A stretch of DNA of 64,000 nt. Origin: Caryophanales bacterium (lineage in GTDB: Bacteria > Bacillota > Bacilli > CAJFEE01). Made by a program: the position numbers and the translations under genes. The DNA lies in contig JAQSYP010000001.1 of assembly GCA_029256085.1 (NCBI GenBank), forward strand, positions 434,001 to 498,000, in the 5' to 3' direction. The notes below the pieces were generated by a model. It was not told where the DNA came from, did no database searches, and saw nothing but the letters and a program-made list of their open reading frames with translations. Shown piece after piece: positions 1-7,624 of this stretch (position 1 is the first letter of the stretch; each line of letters opens with the position of its first letter).

Positions 1-1
1 T

Positions 2-376
2 GGCCATATTCCACTAAATGAAGCTATGAAAAGAATCGCAAATCAGGTTGATAAACCAATAGCTCTTATTTTTAATTCTTTTGCAATTAAACTCGAAAGT
101 AATGATGAAGTTGATGTCACCAGATGTTGGGAAAGCTCTTTAAAAGAAATTTGGCCCTTTACCGCATTAAAAAAACAAGATTATGAGATATTAAAAAGTT
201 TTGGAAATAATATTGGATTGCATGATTTAATTACTGAGCAAAAAAATATATCACTCACTTTATCACATTTAGAACGAGAAGAAAGTGAAGCACATTCAAT
301 CCAACAGCAAAACGAAAGAATGTTTAAGGTGCTTGGGTTTTTACTAGGTTTATTAATTATACTTTTACTATTTTAG
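2..376 (+). CDS. spoIIIAB: Stage III sporulation protein AB (5' truncated by window edge)
   Basis: The reading frame is open from the first bases of the window; the visible 124 codons are the C-terminal part of SpoIIIAB, which is about 170 residues in B. subtilis. The start lies outside. Family knowledge: SpoIIIAB is a mother-cell membrane protein of the SpoIIIA-SpoIIQ channel that links the mother cell and forespore. Visible are a helical, charged region and one C-terminal hydrophobic segment (GFLLGLLIILLLF), which fits a type II secretion GspF-like fold. The identification rests mainly on its position directly before spoIIIAC. The ATG at 26 is internal and not the real start. Confidence 0.88.
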   Translation, partial: GHIPLNEAMKRIANQVDKPIALIFNSFAIKLESNDEVDVTRCWESSLKEIWPFTALKKQDYEILKSFGNNIGLHDLITEQKNISLTLSHLEREESEAHSIQQQNERMFKVLGFLLGLLIILLLF

Positions 377-389
377 GGGGAATTAAAAA

Positions 390-593
390 ATGAGCGTAGA
401 TTCTAGCCTAATATTCCAAATTGCTGGAATAGGGATCATTATTGCATTTATAACAACTATTCTAAAGCAGTTGGGTAAAGAAGAATATGCACATTGGGCG
501 ACGTTAGTTGGCTTTCTCTATGTACTTTATTTAGTAACAACCATTGTAAGTAATCTATTTCAGAGGATAAAAGCAGTGTTCCTTTTTCAATAA
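390..593 (+). CDS. spoIIIAC: Stage III sporulation protein AC
   Basis: This 67-residue membrane protein is almost exactly the family length. It has two hydrophobic segments (about residues 8-25 and 37-58) separated by a short polar loop containing KQLGKEEYAHW. SpoIIIAC is a small integral membrane component of the SpoIIIA complex in the mother-cell membrane around the forespore. The ribosome site AGGGGG sits 8-13 bases before the ATG. The gene follows spoIIIAB by 13 bases in an operon whose promoter (sigma E dependent in B. subtilis) must lie upstream of the window. Confidence 0.95.
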   Translation: MSVDSSLIFQIAGIGIIIAFITTILKQLGKEEYAHWATLVGFLYVLYLVTTIVSNLFQRIKAVFLFQ

Positions 594-604
594 GTTAGGG
601 GGAG

Positions 605-1000
605 ATTCCAATAGAGATATTACAGGTTGTTGGATTAGGGTTAGTTACAACATTCTTAGCTCTAATTGTAAAACAACATAAATCGAATTTAGCCTTTTTT
701 TTAGTAGTTTTTACAAGTACGATAATTTTTCTGTTTTTAGTGGATCAAATAGGCGAGATATTTTCAATGGTTGAGAGAATTGCCGTGAATTCAAACATTA
801 ATCTAATGTATTTAGAAACTATATTAAAAATTATCGGCATTGCCTATATAGCAGAGTTTGGAGCTCAGATAACAAAAGATGCAGATCAGGGAGCATTAGC
901 TTCGAAAATTGAATTAGCAGGAAAAATTATCATATTATCATTAGCTATCCCGATTTTAACAGTAGTTATAGAAACTGTGCTAAATCTAATGCCTAAGTAG
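605..1000 (+). CDS. spoIIIAD: Stage III sporulation protein AD, non-canonical start codon
   Basis: The protein is about 131 residues with three to four membrane segments, and LKIIGIAYIAEFGAQ and ASKIELAGKI are characteristic SpoIIIAD stretches. The frame opens after a TAG at 596-598 and has no ATG, GTG or TTG until GTG at 740, which would delete the first 45 conserved residues. The true start is therefore ATT at 605 (giving the N-terminus M-P-I-E-I-L-Q-V-V-G, as I recall the B. cereus-type protein) or ATA at 611, which lies a better distance (6 bases) from GGAG at 601-604. It belongs to the SpoIIIA channel operon. The CDS is certain; the exact start is not. Confidence 0.85.
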   Translation: MPIEILQVVGLGLVTTFLALIVKQHKSNLAFFLVVFTSTIIFLFLVDQIGEIFSMVERIAVNSNINLMYLETILKIIGIAYIAEFGAQITKDADQGALASKIELAGKIIILSLAIPILTVVIETVLNLMPK

Positions 1001-1011
1001 GGAGGTAATTT

Positions 1012-2184
1012 ATGAAAAAGACAATAAGTCTTGTAATATATACATTCTTTTTTTTATTTTTGCTTCCCAATTTAGTACAAGCCACAACAGAGCAGAAACC
1101 GACTGATATATCTTCACAAGTTGATAATATGAATTTTACAGAAGTACAAGAATATTGGAATGATATTTTATATAAATATGGATCTTATATACCTGAAAAT
1201 CAAAAAGGAACTTTCCAAGATTTTGTAAAAGGTGGAAATCCACTAGATGTAAAAGATTATCTAATAGGTTTTATTAAGTACATAACTCATGAAATTGTTT
1301 TAAACTTTAGACTCTTAGGAATGTTAATCCTACTATCAATTTTAAGTACATTTCTACAAACACTCCAGAATTCATTTGAAAAAACAACTGTTACAAAAGT
1401 TGCAAATTTTATCGTTTTTGTAGTCTTAGTAATAATTGCGTTAAATAGCTTTGATATTGCAATGAAGTTAACACTAGATGCCGTTCAAACAATGATACAT
1501 TTTGTCACCGCTATACTTCCAATATTTATAGCGTTAATTGCAGCAACGGGTGGAATTATATCTGCAAGTTTTTTTCACCCGCTAATACTTTTCATTATGA
1601 ACACATCAGGTATTTTAATTAAAACAATAATACTTCCTCTACTATTTGTATCTACATTACTTAGTCTCGTTAGTTTGTTATCCGAAAATTACAAGGTTAC
1701 TAATCTTGCCGCCCTTTTAAGAAACACAAGTATAGCGTTACTAGGTGCATTTTTAACAATTTTCTTAGCCGTCGTATCTGTTCAAGGAAGTGCAACAGCA
1801 ATTTCCGATGGAATAGCTGTAAGAACGGCAAAGTTTGTAACAGGGAATTTTATACCAGTAATTGGTAGGGTTTTCACTGAGGCAGCAGAGACAGTTGCAG
1901 GGGCAACGATGGTTCTAAAGAACACAGTTGGTATAGCTGGTGTAATTGTAATGCTTATCATTGTTATATTTCCAGCTTTAAAGATCTTAGCAATTGCACT
2001 TACATATAAAATAGCAGCAGCGATTCTACAACCAATTGGCGCAGGTCAGATTACAAAATGTATTGATATTATTGGAAAAAGCATTTTATATTTATTCGCT
2101 AGTTTAGGAATCGTTTCAATAATGTTCTTCTTGACACTGACAGTAATGATTGCAGCAAGTAATCTACCACTTATGGTTAGGTGA
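1012..2184 (+). CDS. spoIIIAE: Stage III sporulation protein AE
   Basis: This 390-residue polytopic protein carries a cleavable-looking signal peptide (KKTISLVIYTFFFLFLLP...VQA) followed by a soluble segment of about 70 residues and then seven or more membrane helices. It is the largest membrane subunit of the SpoIIIA complex and is needed for forespore sigma G activity after engulfment. Length and topology match the B. subtilis protein (about 399 residues). GGAGG lies before the ATG, and the gene follows spoIIIAD by 11 bases. Confidence 0.95.
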   Translation: MKKTISLVIYTFFFLFLLPNLVQATTEQKPTDISSQVDNMNFTEVQEYWNDILYKYGSYIPENQKGTFQDFVKGGNPLDVKDYLIGFIKYITHEIVLNFRLLGMLILLSILSTFLQTLQNSFEKTTVTKVANFIVFVVLVIIALNSFDIAMKLTLDAVQTMIHFVTAILPIFIALIAATGGIISASFFHPLILFIMNTSGILIKTIILPLLFVSTLLSLVSLLSENYKVTNLAALLRNTSIALLGAFLTIFLAVVSVQGSATAISDGIAVRTAKFVTGNFIPVIGRVFTEAAETVAGATMVLKNTVGIAGVIVMLIIVIFPALKILAIALTYKIAAAILQPIGAGQITKCIDIIGKSILYLFASLGIVSIMFFLTLTVMIAASNLPLMVR

Positions 2185-2194
2185 GTGATATAAA

Positions 2195-2815
2195 ATGGAC
2201 ATGTTTATGGATTGGATTACGAATATCATAGTTTTTATTCTTATTGCAACTGTAATAGACCTGATTCTTCCGTCTTCAAGCTTTAATAAATACGTCAAGT
2301 TTGTAACTAGTTTACTACTATTATTAATGATAATTTCCCCGGTATTAAAGATTTTTAATTCGGATATTGAAACAGCGATAGAGAACATGATCTTTAACGA
2401 TAGAAAAAATTCGAGTGAAAGTTTACTAGATGAAAAGAAAATAGAAATACTAGAGTCACAACGTGCATATATTTTAGAACAGATGGCTGTCCAACTTGAA
2501 AGACAAGTAGCTAAGGACGTTAAGGAAAAGTATGGTGTTGAAATTTCTGGTATTTCTTTAGAGTCAAATGATAAAGAACTAAAAGACTACAATTCAATTT
2601 CAAAAGTTTCGGTAACTTACAAGGAAAGTACTTCAAATGGCACTAAAGACATAGTTGAAGAGGTATCACCAGTTTCAATAAATGTCTCTAAACCAATTAC
2701 TGTCTCAGAAAACCACCAGACTAACAATAAAGAAATTGCTACTTATCTATCAAAGAGTTGGGGAATTTCAAAAGTAAAAATTAGTATTAAGGAGGAGGGA
2801 GGAGTAAATCCGTAA
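2195..2815 (+). CDS. spoIIIAF: Stage III sporulation protein AF
   Basis: The 206-residue protein has two N-terminal membrane helices (about residues 7-24 and 36-52) followed by a soluble domain rich in charged residues, as in SpoIIIAF, which is thought to form a ring-building-motif-like domain in the intermembrane space. Its TAA stop shares one base with the ATG of spoIIIAG (TAATG at 2813-2817), so the two genes are translationally coupled. A long purine-rich ribosome site (GGAGGAGGGAGG) lies inside the end of this gene and serves spoIIIAG. Confidence 0.92.
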   Translation: MDMFMDWITNIIVFILIATVIDLILPSSSFNKYVKFVTSLLLLLMIISPVLKIFNSDIETAIENMIFNDRKNSSESLLDEKKIEILESQRAYILEQMAVQLERQVAKDVKEKYGVEISGISLESNDKELKDYNSISKVSVTYKESTSNGTKDIVEEVSPVSINVSKPITVSENHQTNNKEIATYLSKSWGISKVKISIKEEGGVNP

Positions 2816-3450
2816 TGGACAAAGAAAAAAATTTTTTAGAAAAACTAAAAAACATTATTAAAAAAGAAGACACAGATAGCCCACCTAAAAATAACAGTTT
2901 TTATACATGGACATTAGTAATTTTAATGTTTGGTGTAATGGCTATGCTTTTCTCTTCTCAGACGGAATCAGTACTAGATGTATCTAAAGATGTAACAAGT
3001 ACTGAAGTCGGAGTTCTAAAGTCAAGTAAAAGTGACGAATTTCTAGAAGCCATAAGTGAATACGAAGAAGCTTATGAACACGAGTTAAAGGAACTATTGC
3101 AAAGTTCAGTAGGTATATCTGAATTAACTGTCATGGTTAACCTTGATACTTCGGAAGTCAGCATTTATGAGAAAAATGTCAACTCACAAATCCAACAAAC
3201 AACAGAAAATGATAAGCAGGGTGGAAAAAGGGAGATTGATCAACAAAATCGCAATGAACAAGTTGTAATAACTCGAAATGGTAGTGAGGAAAAACCTTTA
3301 ATACAAAAAAAGGTTAAGCCGACAGTTAGAGGAGTATTAATTGTAGCTAAAGGTGCAGAAAAAATAGCTGTAAAAAAGAATATAGTAGATGCTGTAACTC
3401 GCGTACTTGACGTTCCAAGTCATAGAGTATCAGTTCTACCTCAAAAATAG
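2815..3450 (+). CDS. spoIIIAG: Stage III sporulation protein AG
   Basis: This 211-residue protein has one N-terminal membrane anchor (about residues 28-46) and a soluble intermembrane domain. SpoIIIAG forms a large ring in the channel, with a ring-building motif interrupted by a beta-rich insertion; the motif region is visible as GISELTVMVNLDTSE and the later VRGVLIVAKGAE...VTRVLDVPSHRVSVLP. It is slightly shorter than the B. subtilis protein (229). Its start overlaps the spoIIIAF stop by one base. Confidence 0.93.
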   Translation: MDKEKNFLEKLKNIIKKEDTDSPPKNNSFYTWTLVILMFGVMAMLFSSQTESVLDVSKDVTSTEVGVLKSSKSDEFLEAISEYEEAYEHELKELLQSSVGISELTVMVNLDTSEVSIYEKNVNSQIQQTTENDKQGGKREIDQQNRNEQVVITRNGSEEKPLIQKKVKPTVRGVLIVAKGAEKIAVKKNIVDAVTRVLDVPSHRVSVLPQK

Positions 3451-3462
3451 GAGGATATAAAA

Positions 3463-4002
3463 ATGTTAAAAAAACAAACGATGTGGTTATTAACGATGTT
3501 GAGTCTGGTAATTGTTCTATCAGTTTATTACATTACAACTCCGGAGCTTCAAGATTCTAAAATTTCAATGATTGAGACTAAGAAAGCGATTAAAGACAAC
3601 AAAACTGCAAGTAAAAATGATGACAAAGCAGTAACAGTAAATACAAATACAAATGAAGAATTTACAGCATTAAGAATGGAACTTGAAGATCAAAGAGCTG
3701 AACTACGTGAAGATTTACAATCTGTAGTTGCATCAGCAAATGTATCTGCTGAAGAAAAAAATAAGGCTCTTGACGATTTAAATAGAATTGCGCAAGTTAG
3801 TGAAAAGGAATCAGTATTAGAAACTATGTTAAAAGCTGAGAAGTCGATTTCTGATGCTTTTGTAAGTGCTGAAGGTGACAAAGCCAGAATTACAATTACT
3901 GCTAAAGAAGCTAATCGCTCTCTAGCTAATAAAGTTGTACAAATGGCTAAAAGTGAACTTGGAGCAAGACTAGTTGCTGTAACAATTGAGCCTACAAAAT
4001 AA
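3463..4002 (+). CDS. spoIIIAH: Stage III sporulation protein AH
   Basis: SpoIIIAH is the mother-cell partner that binds SpoIIQ of the forespore across the intermembrane space. The N-terminal membrane helix (about residues 7-24) is followed by a polar linker and a C-terminal YscJ/FliF-like domain (about 60-179) containing NKALDDLNRIAQVSEKE and ITAKEANRSLANKVVQMAKSEL. At 179 residues it is shorter than the B. subtilis protein (218), mainly in the linker. It is the last gene of the operon; the next gene is 0.7 kb away. Confidence 0.93.
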   Translation: MLKKQTMWLLTMLSLVIVLSVYYITTPELQDSKISMIETKKAIKDNKTASKNDDKAVTVNTNTNEEFTALRMELEDQRAELREDLQSVVASANVSAEEKNKALDDLNRIAQVSEKESVLETMLKAEKSISDAFVSAEGDKARITITAKEANRSLANKVVQMAKSELGARLVAVTIEPTK

Positions 4003-4240
4003 AGGTTGATGTTAGGGATCTGCTCGTTTTCCGTGGGGGAAAAGTCCTGGAATTTTAAATCGTTTATTGATTTTTCCACTGAGTCTTGCAGATTCCTAAA
4101 ACATCGATTTTATCGATTTTTATAAAGGAATAATAATTTTCAACAAACTGTTAAACTGGGAAACCAGTTTCTTTTTTTGTTAGAGATTTAAAAAGCTTAA
4201 AAATATAAGTAAAGAAACTTAACTATTAATTAATTTTACT
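4003..4240. other. Non-coding stretch after spoIIIA with a decayed repeat
   Basis: No gene is seen. Bases 4019-4098 look like a decayed member of the interspersed palindromic repeats of this window: ATCTGCTCGTTTTCCGTGGG at the left and GAGTCTTGCAGATTCC at the right, whose outer parts (GGATCTGC and GCAGATTCC) are inverted copies of each other. A terminator-like hairpin follows at 4153-4178. Confidence 0.5.
4153..4178 (+). terminator. Intrinsic terminator downstream of spoIIIAH
   Basis: AAACTGG, a four-base loop and CCAGTTT form a 7-bp stem followed by C and seven T. Confidence 0.6.
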
Positions 4241-4380
4241 TTTGTTGATTTTCGCTTTCGGCGCTCGCTTTCCGCGGGCACGGCCTCAACTAATTTTTGC
4301 AAGTTCCACTTGCAAAAATGGATTTTCGGCTCGTGCTGTTCCCGCTGGAGTCGAGCACCTACGCTCTAATCAACAAAGAT
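4241..4380 (+). repeat. Interspersed quasi-palindromic repeat, family 1, copy 1
   Basis: The core reads GCTCGCTTTCCGCGGGCACG at the left and GTGCTGTTCCCGCTGGAGTC at the right, around an apical perfect hairpin ATTTTTGCAAG / CTTGCAAAAAT. The outer arms TTTGTTGATT (4241-4250) and AATCAACAAA (4368-4377) are perfect inverted copies specific to this locus. Other full copies are at 17.6, 24.4, 32.9, 48.5, 53.9 and 63.2 kb, and a half copy at 7.0 kb. It lies in the gap between spoIIIAH and accB. Confidence 0.85.
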
Positions 4381-4583
4381 ATAAAAACCATCCAGCCTAT
4401 TAATACTTAAATTTTAAAAATAACAAAATAAAATAGTAGTCAAATAGTTTTCAATAGACGCAAATGTTATTCAAAATAAAAGTTAAATATAATAGATAGA
4501 TGCTACTAGTATCATAAATTTGCCTGTGGCCGTGCCGGTCCAAAGCGTACACCTATGCTAAAGTCGTCTAAGTACTTTAAAAG

Positions 4584-4608
4584 ACTTGGGTTTTTGCCAA
4601 GTTTTTTT
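4584..4608 (+). terminator. Terminator-like hairpin before accB
   Basis: ACTTGG and CCAAGT pair around a short T-rich loop and are followed by a run of seven T. The stretch resembles the first hairpin of the three-hairpin composite repeat seen at 33.0, 48.6 and 63.3 kb, so it may be a fragment of that element. The bases between 4381 and 4583 contain no gene. Confidence 0.5.
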
Positions 4609-4707
4609 ATTAAACCTTGCCAAAGGACCACCCTAAAATGTTATACTGTACTTAGTATAAAGGTTTATTACTTGGTACTAAAAAACATACTCTAAGGAGT
4701 GTTAAAA

Positions 4708-5175
4708 ATGAAATTTGAAGAAATTAAAGAATTAGTAAAACTTATAAACGAATCGAATATTAATGAAATGAAATTTGAAAAAGATGGTACTGTGCTTAGT
4801 CTGAAAAAAGCAGCAGAGGTTCAACACCAAGCTCTTCCTGTAAGTCAGCAACCAGTAATCGAAAGACAAGTTGCACCTGTTGTTGCAGCCCAAGCTCCAA
4901 TAATTGAAGCAGAACCGAAACAGTCAATTGAGGAAAATACATACGTAATTAAGGCACCGATGGTTGGAACTTTTTATCGTTCTCCGTCTCCAGAACAACC
5001 ATCATATGTGGATCTAGGGTCAAAGATTCAACCAAACACAACTGTTTGTTTGTTAGAGGCAATGAAGCTTTTTAATGAAATAGAAGCAGAAGTATCAGGA
5101 GAAATAATTGAAATCCACGTTCAAGCGGGACAACTTGTAGAATTTGGACAACCATTATTTACAGTGAAATTATAG
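4708..5175 (+). CDS. accB: Biotin carboxyl carrier protein of acetyl-CoA carboxylase
   Basis: AccB carries the biotin that shuttles CO2 in the first step of fatty acid synthesis. The protein is 155 residues: an N-terminal region, an Ala/Pro/Gln-rich linker (about 40-75) and a C-terminal biotinyl domain with the attachment motif EAMKLFNEIEAE (lysine near residue 120). The ATG at 4708 is chosen because AAGGAGTG lies at 4694-4701; the upstream in-frame GTG at 4699 sits inside that ribosome site. A possible promoter is TTGCCA (4617) with TATACT (4642), although its 19-base spacer is long. accC follows at once. Confidence 0.96.
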   Translation: MKFEEIKELVKLINESNINEMKFEKDGTVLSLKKAAEVQHQALPVSQQPVIERQVAPVVAAQAPIIEAEPKQSIEENTYVIKAPMVGTFYRSPSPEQPSYVDLGSKIQPNTTVCLLEAMKLFNEIEAEVSGEIIEIHVQAGQLVEFGQPLFTVKL

Positions 5176-5184
5176 GTGATAGTT

Positions 5185-6540
5185 ATGATAAAAAAAGTAT
5201 TAATAGCTAACCGTGGGGAAATTGCTGTTAGGATAATCAGAGCTTGTAGAGAAATGAATATCAGAACTGTAGCCATTTATTCAGAGGCAGATAAGAATTC
5301 TTTTCATGTTCAACTAGCAGACGAAGCCTATTGTGTCGGACCTACTTCTTCTAAAGAAAGTTACTTAAATATGAGTAATATTCTAACAATTGCAACTGCA
5401 ACAGGTTGCGATGCAATCCATCCGGGATATGGCTTTTTATCAGAGAATGCTACGTTTGCTGAACTTTGTGAACAGTGTAATATAACTTTTATTGGACCAT
5501 CATCAAGGTCAATAAGTTTAATGGGAATAAAAGATATTGCAAGACAGACAATGAAAGAAGCAGGTGTACCTATCGTTCCTGGTACTGAAGGAATTGTTGA
5601 AACAATTGAAGATGGCAAGCACATTGCAGAAGAAATTGGATATCCTATAATAATAAAAGCAACAGCTGGTGGCGGTGGTAAGGGCATCAGGGTTGCAAGA
5701 AACGAAGAAGAGTTAGTTAAGGGAATCAAGATTACTCAACAAGAAGCCCAAACTGCTTTCGGAAATCCAGGTGTTTATCTAGAAAAATTCATTGAAGAAT
5801 TTAGACACGTGGAAGTTCAAATTTTAGCAGATTCGTTTGGAAATACTATTCATCTTGGTGAACGTGACTGCACTGTTCAAAGAAGAATGCAAAAGCTAAT
5901 CGAGGAGTCACCTTCTCCAGCGATTACGGAAGAATTACGCAAACAAATTGGCGATGCAGCTGTTAAGGCAGCACAAGCAGTTGAATATCGTGGTGCAGGG
6001 ACTGTAGAATTTATTTTTGATTATCAAAATAAAAAATTCTACTTCATGGAGATGAATACAAGAATCCAAGTTGAACACCCTGTTACAGAAATGGTTACGG
6101 GAATAGATTTAATTAAAGAACAATTAAAAATTGCAAGTGGTATGACTTTATCTTATACGCAGGATTGTATACAATTAAATGGGTGGGCAATTGAATGTAG
6201 AATAAATGCTGAGAACCCATACAAGAATTTTATGCCTTCACCTGGTACAATAAATGCTTATTTACCTCCAGGAGGCTTTGGCGTAAGAATCGATTCAGCG
6301 ATATATCAAGGATACTCTATACCACCTTACTATGACTCAATGGTTGCGAAATTAATTGTACATGGTAATAGTAGAGAAGAGGCCATAGATAAAATGGTCC
6401 GCTGTTTAGATGAGTTTGTTCTTGAGGGCGTTCATTCAACGATTCCATTTCATCTTAAGGTATTAAGAAATGAGGATTTTAAATCAGGGAATTTTAATAC
6501 TAAATTCTTAGAAACTACTGATGTCATGAAAAATGAATAA
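5185..6540 (+). CDS. accC: Acetyl-CoA carboxylase, biotin carboxylase subunit
   Basis: AccC carboxylates the biotin on AccB using ATP and bicarbonate. The 451 residues show the N-terminal domain (KKVLIANRGEIAVRIIRACRE), the ATP-grasp glycine-rich loop (KATAGGGGKGIRVA, about 160-173) and the catalytic region EMNTRIQVEHPVTEMVTG. Length matches the family. ATG 5185 follows AGGTGATAG, which overlaps the accB stop; the GTG at 5176 is inside the ribosome site. The end overlaps the ribosome site of the Asp23-family gene. Confidence 0.97.
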   Translation: MIKKVLIANRGEIAVRIIRACREMNIRTVAIYSEADKNSFHVQLADEAYCVGPTSSKESYLNMSNILTIATATGCDAIHPGYGFLSENATFAELCEQCNITFIGPSSRSISLMGIKDIARQTMKEAGVPIVPGTEGIVETIEDGKHIAEEIGYPIIIKATAGGGGKGIRVARNEEELVKGIKITQQEAQTAFGNPGVYLEKFIEEFRHVEVQILADSFGNTIHLGERDCTVQRRMQKLIEESPSPAITEELRKQIGDAAVKAAQAVEYRGAGTVEFIFDYQNKKFYFMEMNTRIQVEHPVTEMVTGIDLIKEQLKIASGMTLSYTQDCIQLNGWAIECRINAENPYKNFMPSPGTINAYLPPGGFGVRIDSAIYQGYSIPPYYDSMVAKLIVHGNSREEAIDKMVRCLDEFVLEGVHSTIPFHLKVLRNEDFKSGNFNTKFLETTDVMKNE

Positions 6541-6553
6541 AGGAGAATGCCTT

Positions 6554-6943
6554 ATGTCTGAAAATTTTGTTCTTGAAATTAATGAAGAAAAATCTAGCCT
6601 TGGTAAAATTGAAATAGCTCCAGAAGTTATGGAAGTTATTGCAGGTATAGCAACAACTGAAGTAGATGGAGTTGCTGGGATGCGTGGTAATTTTGCTGCA
6701 GGTGTTGTTGAAATACTTGGACGCAAAAACCATGGAAAAGGTGTTAAGGTTATCGATGTTAATAACGATAAGATTAAAATCGATATATACGTTAAAGTTA
6801 AGTACGGTTTCTCTTTGCCTACTGTAGCTGAGCAAATACAAAATAATGTACGTCAGGCTATTAACACAATGACTGGTGTTAGTGTTGAAGAAGTTAATGT
6901 TCACATTGAAGGAATTCAATTTGAACAACAAAAAGCAGAATAA
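6554..6943 (+). CDS. yqhY: Asp23/Gls24 family envelope stress protein (YqhY type)
   Basis: This 129-residue protein has the Asp23 (DUF322) signature GKIEIAPEVMEVIAGIATTEVDGVAGMRG at its N-terminus and a conserved second half (VDVNNDKIKIDIYVKVKYGFSLP...VRQAINTMTGVSVEEVNVHIEGI). In B. subtilis yqhY lies directly after accBC and affects acetyl-CoA carboxylase homeostasis; the same order here supports the call. The ATG at 6554 has AAAGGAGA 9-14 bases upstream, whereas the ATG at 6533 lies inside the end of accC. Confidence 0.92.
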   Translation: MSENFVLEINEEKSSLGKIEIAPEVMEVIAGIATTEVDGVAGMRGNFAAGVVEILGRKNHGKGVKVIDVNNDKIKIDIYVKVKYGFSLPTVAEQIQNNVRQAINTMTGVSVEEVNVHIEGIQFEQQKAE

Positions 6944-6950
6944 ATTATAA

Positions 6951-6979
6951 AAGGGGCCTTAAAGGCTTCTTTTATTTTA
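6951..6979 (+). terminator. Intrinsic terminator of accB-accC-yqhY
   Basis: AAGGGGCCT and AGGCTTCTT form a 9-bp stem (two G-U pairs) with a three-base loop, followed by TTTTATTTT. Confidence 0.7.
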
Positions 6980-6982
6980 CAC

Positions 6983-7070
6983 CAGGAAAGTATAAAATTC
7001 TAAATAATTACACTCGCAGAAACTGCTCGCTTTCCGCGGGCACGGCCTCAACTAATTTTTGCAAGTTTTT
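6983..7070 (+). repeat. Half copy of interspersed repeat family 1
   Basis: Only the left half (GCTCGCTTTCCGCGGGCACG ... AATTTTTGCAAG) is present and it ends abruptly in a T-rich stretch. The preceding bases from 6985 (GGAAAGTATAAAATTCTAA ... TTACACTCGCAGAAACT) are nearly identical to those before the full copy at 32.85 kb, so this is a truncated relative of that copy. Confidence 0.75.
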
Positions 7071-7225
7071 TTAAAAGTAAACCTAACAAATATCTACATA
7101 TTTCTTGGATTAAGACTAATTTTATTTAACGTGCTATTTACTTTCATGTTAATATACTTTTGTAGGTTGAAAAAATTGGTCAAAATAGAATTAAAATATA
7201 GTTTTACATATAAAGGAGATTATTT

Positions 7226-7606
7226 ATGAATAGAAGGATATCTCGAGAAAGAGCTATTCAAGCGTTATATTCGCTAGAAATAAACGATATGGAAGTAAAC
7301 GAACTTATAGAAGATATACTTATGGAAAATGAAGAGCCGTCAGACTTTCTAATTGAGTTAGTTACTGGGGTTGTTAATAACCTTGAAAGTATTGACGAAT
7401 TATTAATTAATAATCTCGCTAATTGGAAGCTAGATAGAATAGGTAAAGTAGAGAGAGCTATCTTAAGACTTGCAGTTTATGAAATGAAATATATGAACGA
7501 CATGCCAGTTAACGTTACTTTAAATGAAGCAATTGAGTTAGCAAAAACATACTGTGATGAATCATCTAGTAAATTTATAAATGGGGTTCTATCAAAAATA
7601 ATGTAG
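7226..7606 (+). CDS. nusB: Transcription antitermination factor NusB
   Basis: NusB binds boxA RNA with NusE in rRNA antitermination complexes. The 126-residue all-helical protein begins RRISRERAIQALYSLEIND and contains WKLDRIGKVERAILRLAVYEM and NEAIELAKTYCDESSSKFINGVLSKI, all typical of NusB. AAAGGAGAT precedes the ATG. It starts a run of same-strand genes (nusB-folD-xseA-xseB-ispA) with short gaps. Confidence 0.97.
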   Translation: MNRRISRERAIQALYSLEINDMEVNELIEDILMENEEPSDFLIELVTGVVNNLESIDELLINNLANWKLDRIGKVERAILRLAVYEMKYMNDMPVNVTLNEAIELAKTYCDESSSKFINGVLSKIM

Positions 7607-7624
7607 TTTAAGGGGAGATGCGTC

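Noticed and set aside
605-1000. spoIIIAD as a pseudogene or frameshifted gene
   Set aside because: The full conserved protein is in one frame with no internal stop; only the start codon is non-canonical.
4650-4682. FapR operator before accB (TTAGTA ... TACTAA)
   Set aside because: The two half-sites are 18 bases apart, too far for the known FapR site.
4003-4700. Insertion sequence or prophage remnant in the gene-free interval
   Set aside because: There is no transposase or integrase fragment; the interval is explained by small structured repeats and terminators.
6524-6931. A 135-codon reverse-strand frame over yqhY
   Set aside because: Its Asn/Phe/Tyr-rich composition is a mirror of the real Asp23-family gene on the plus strand.
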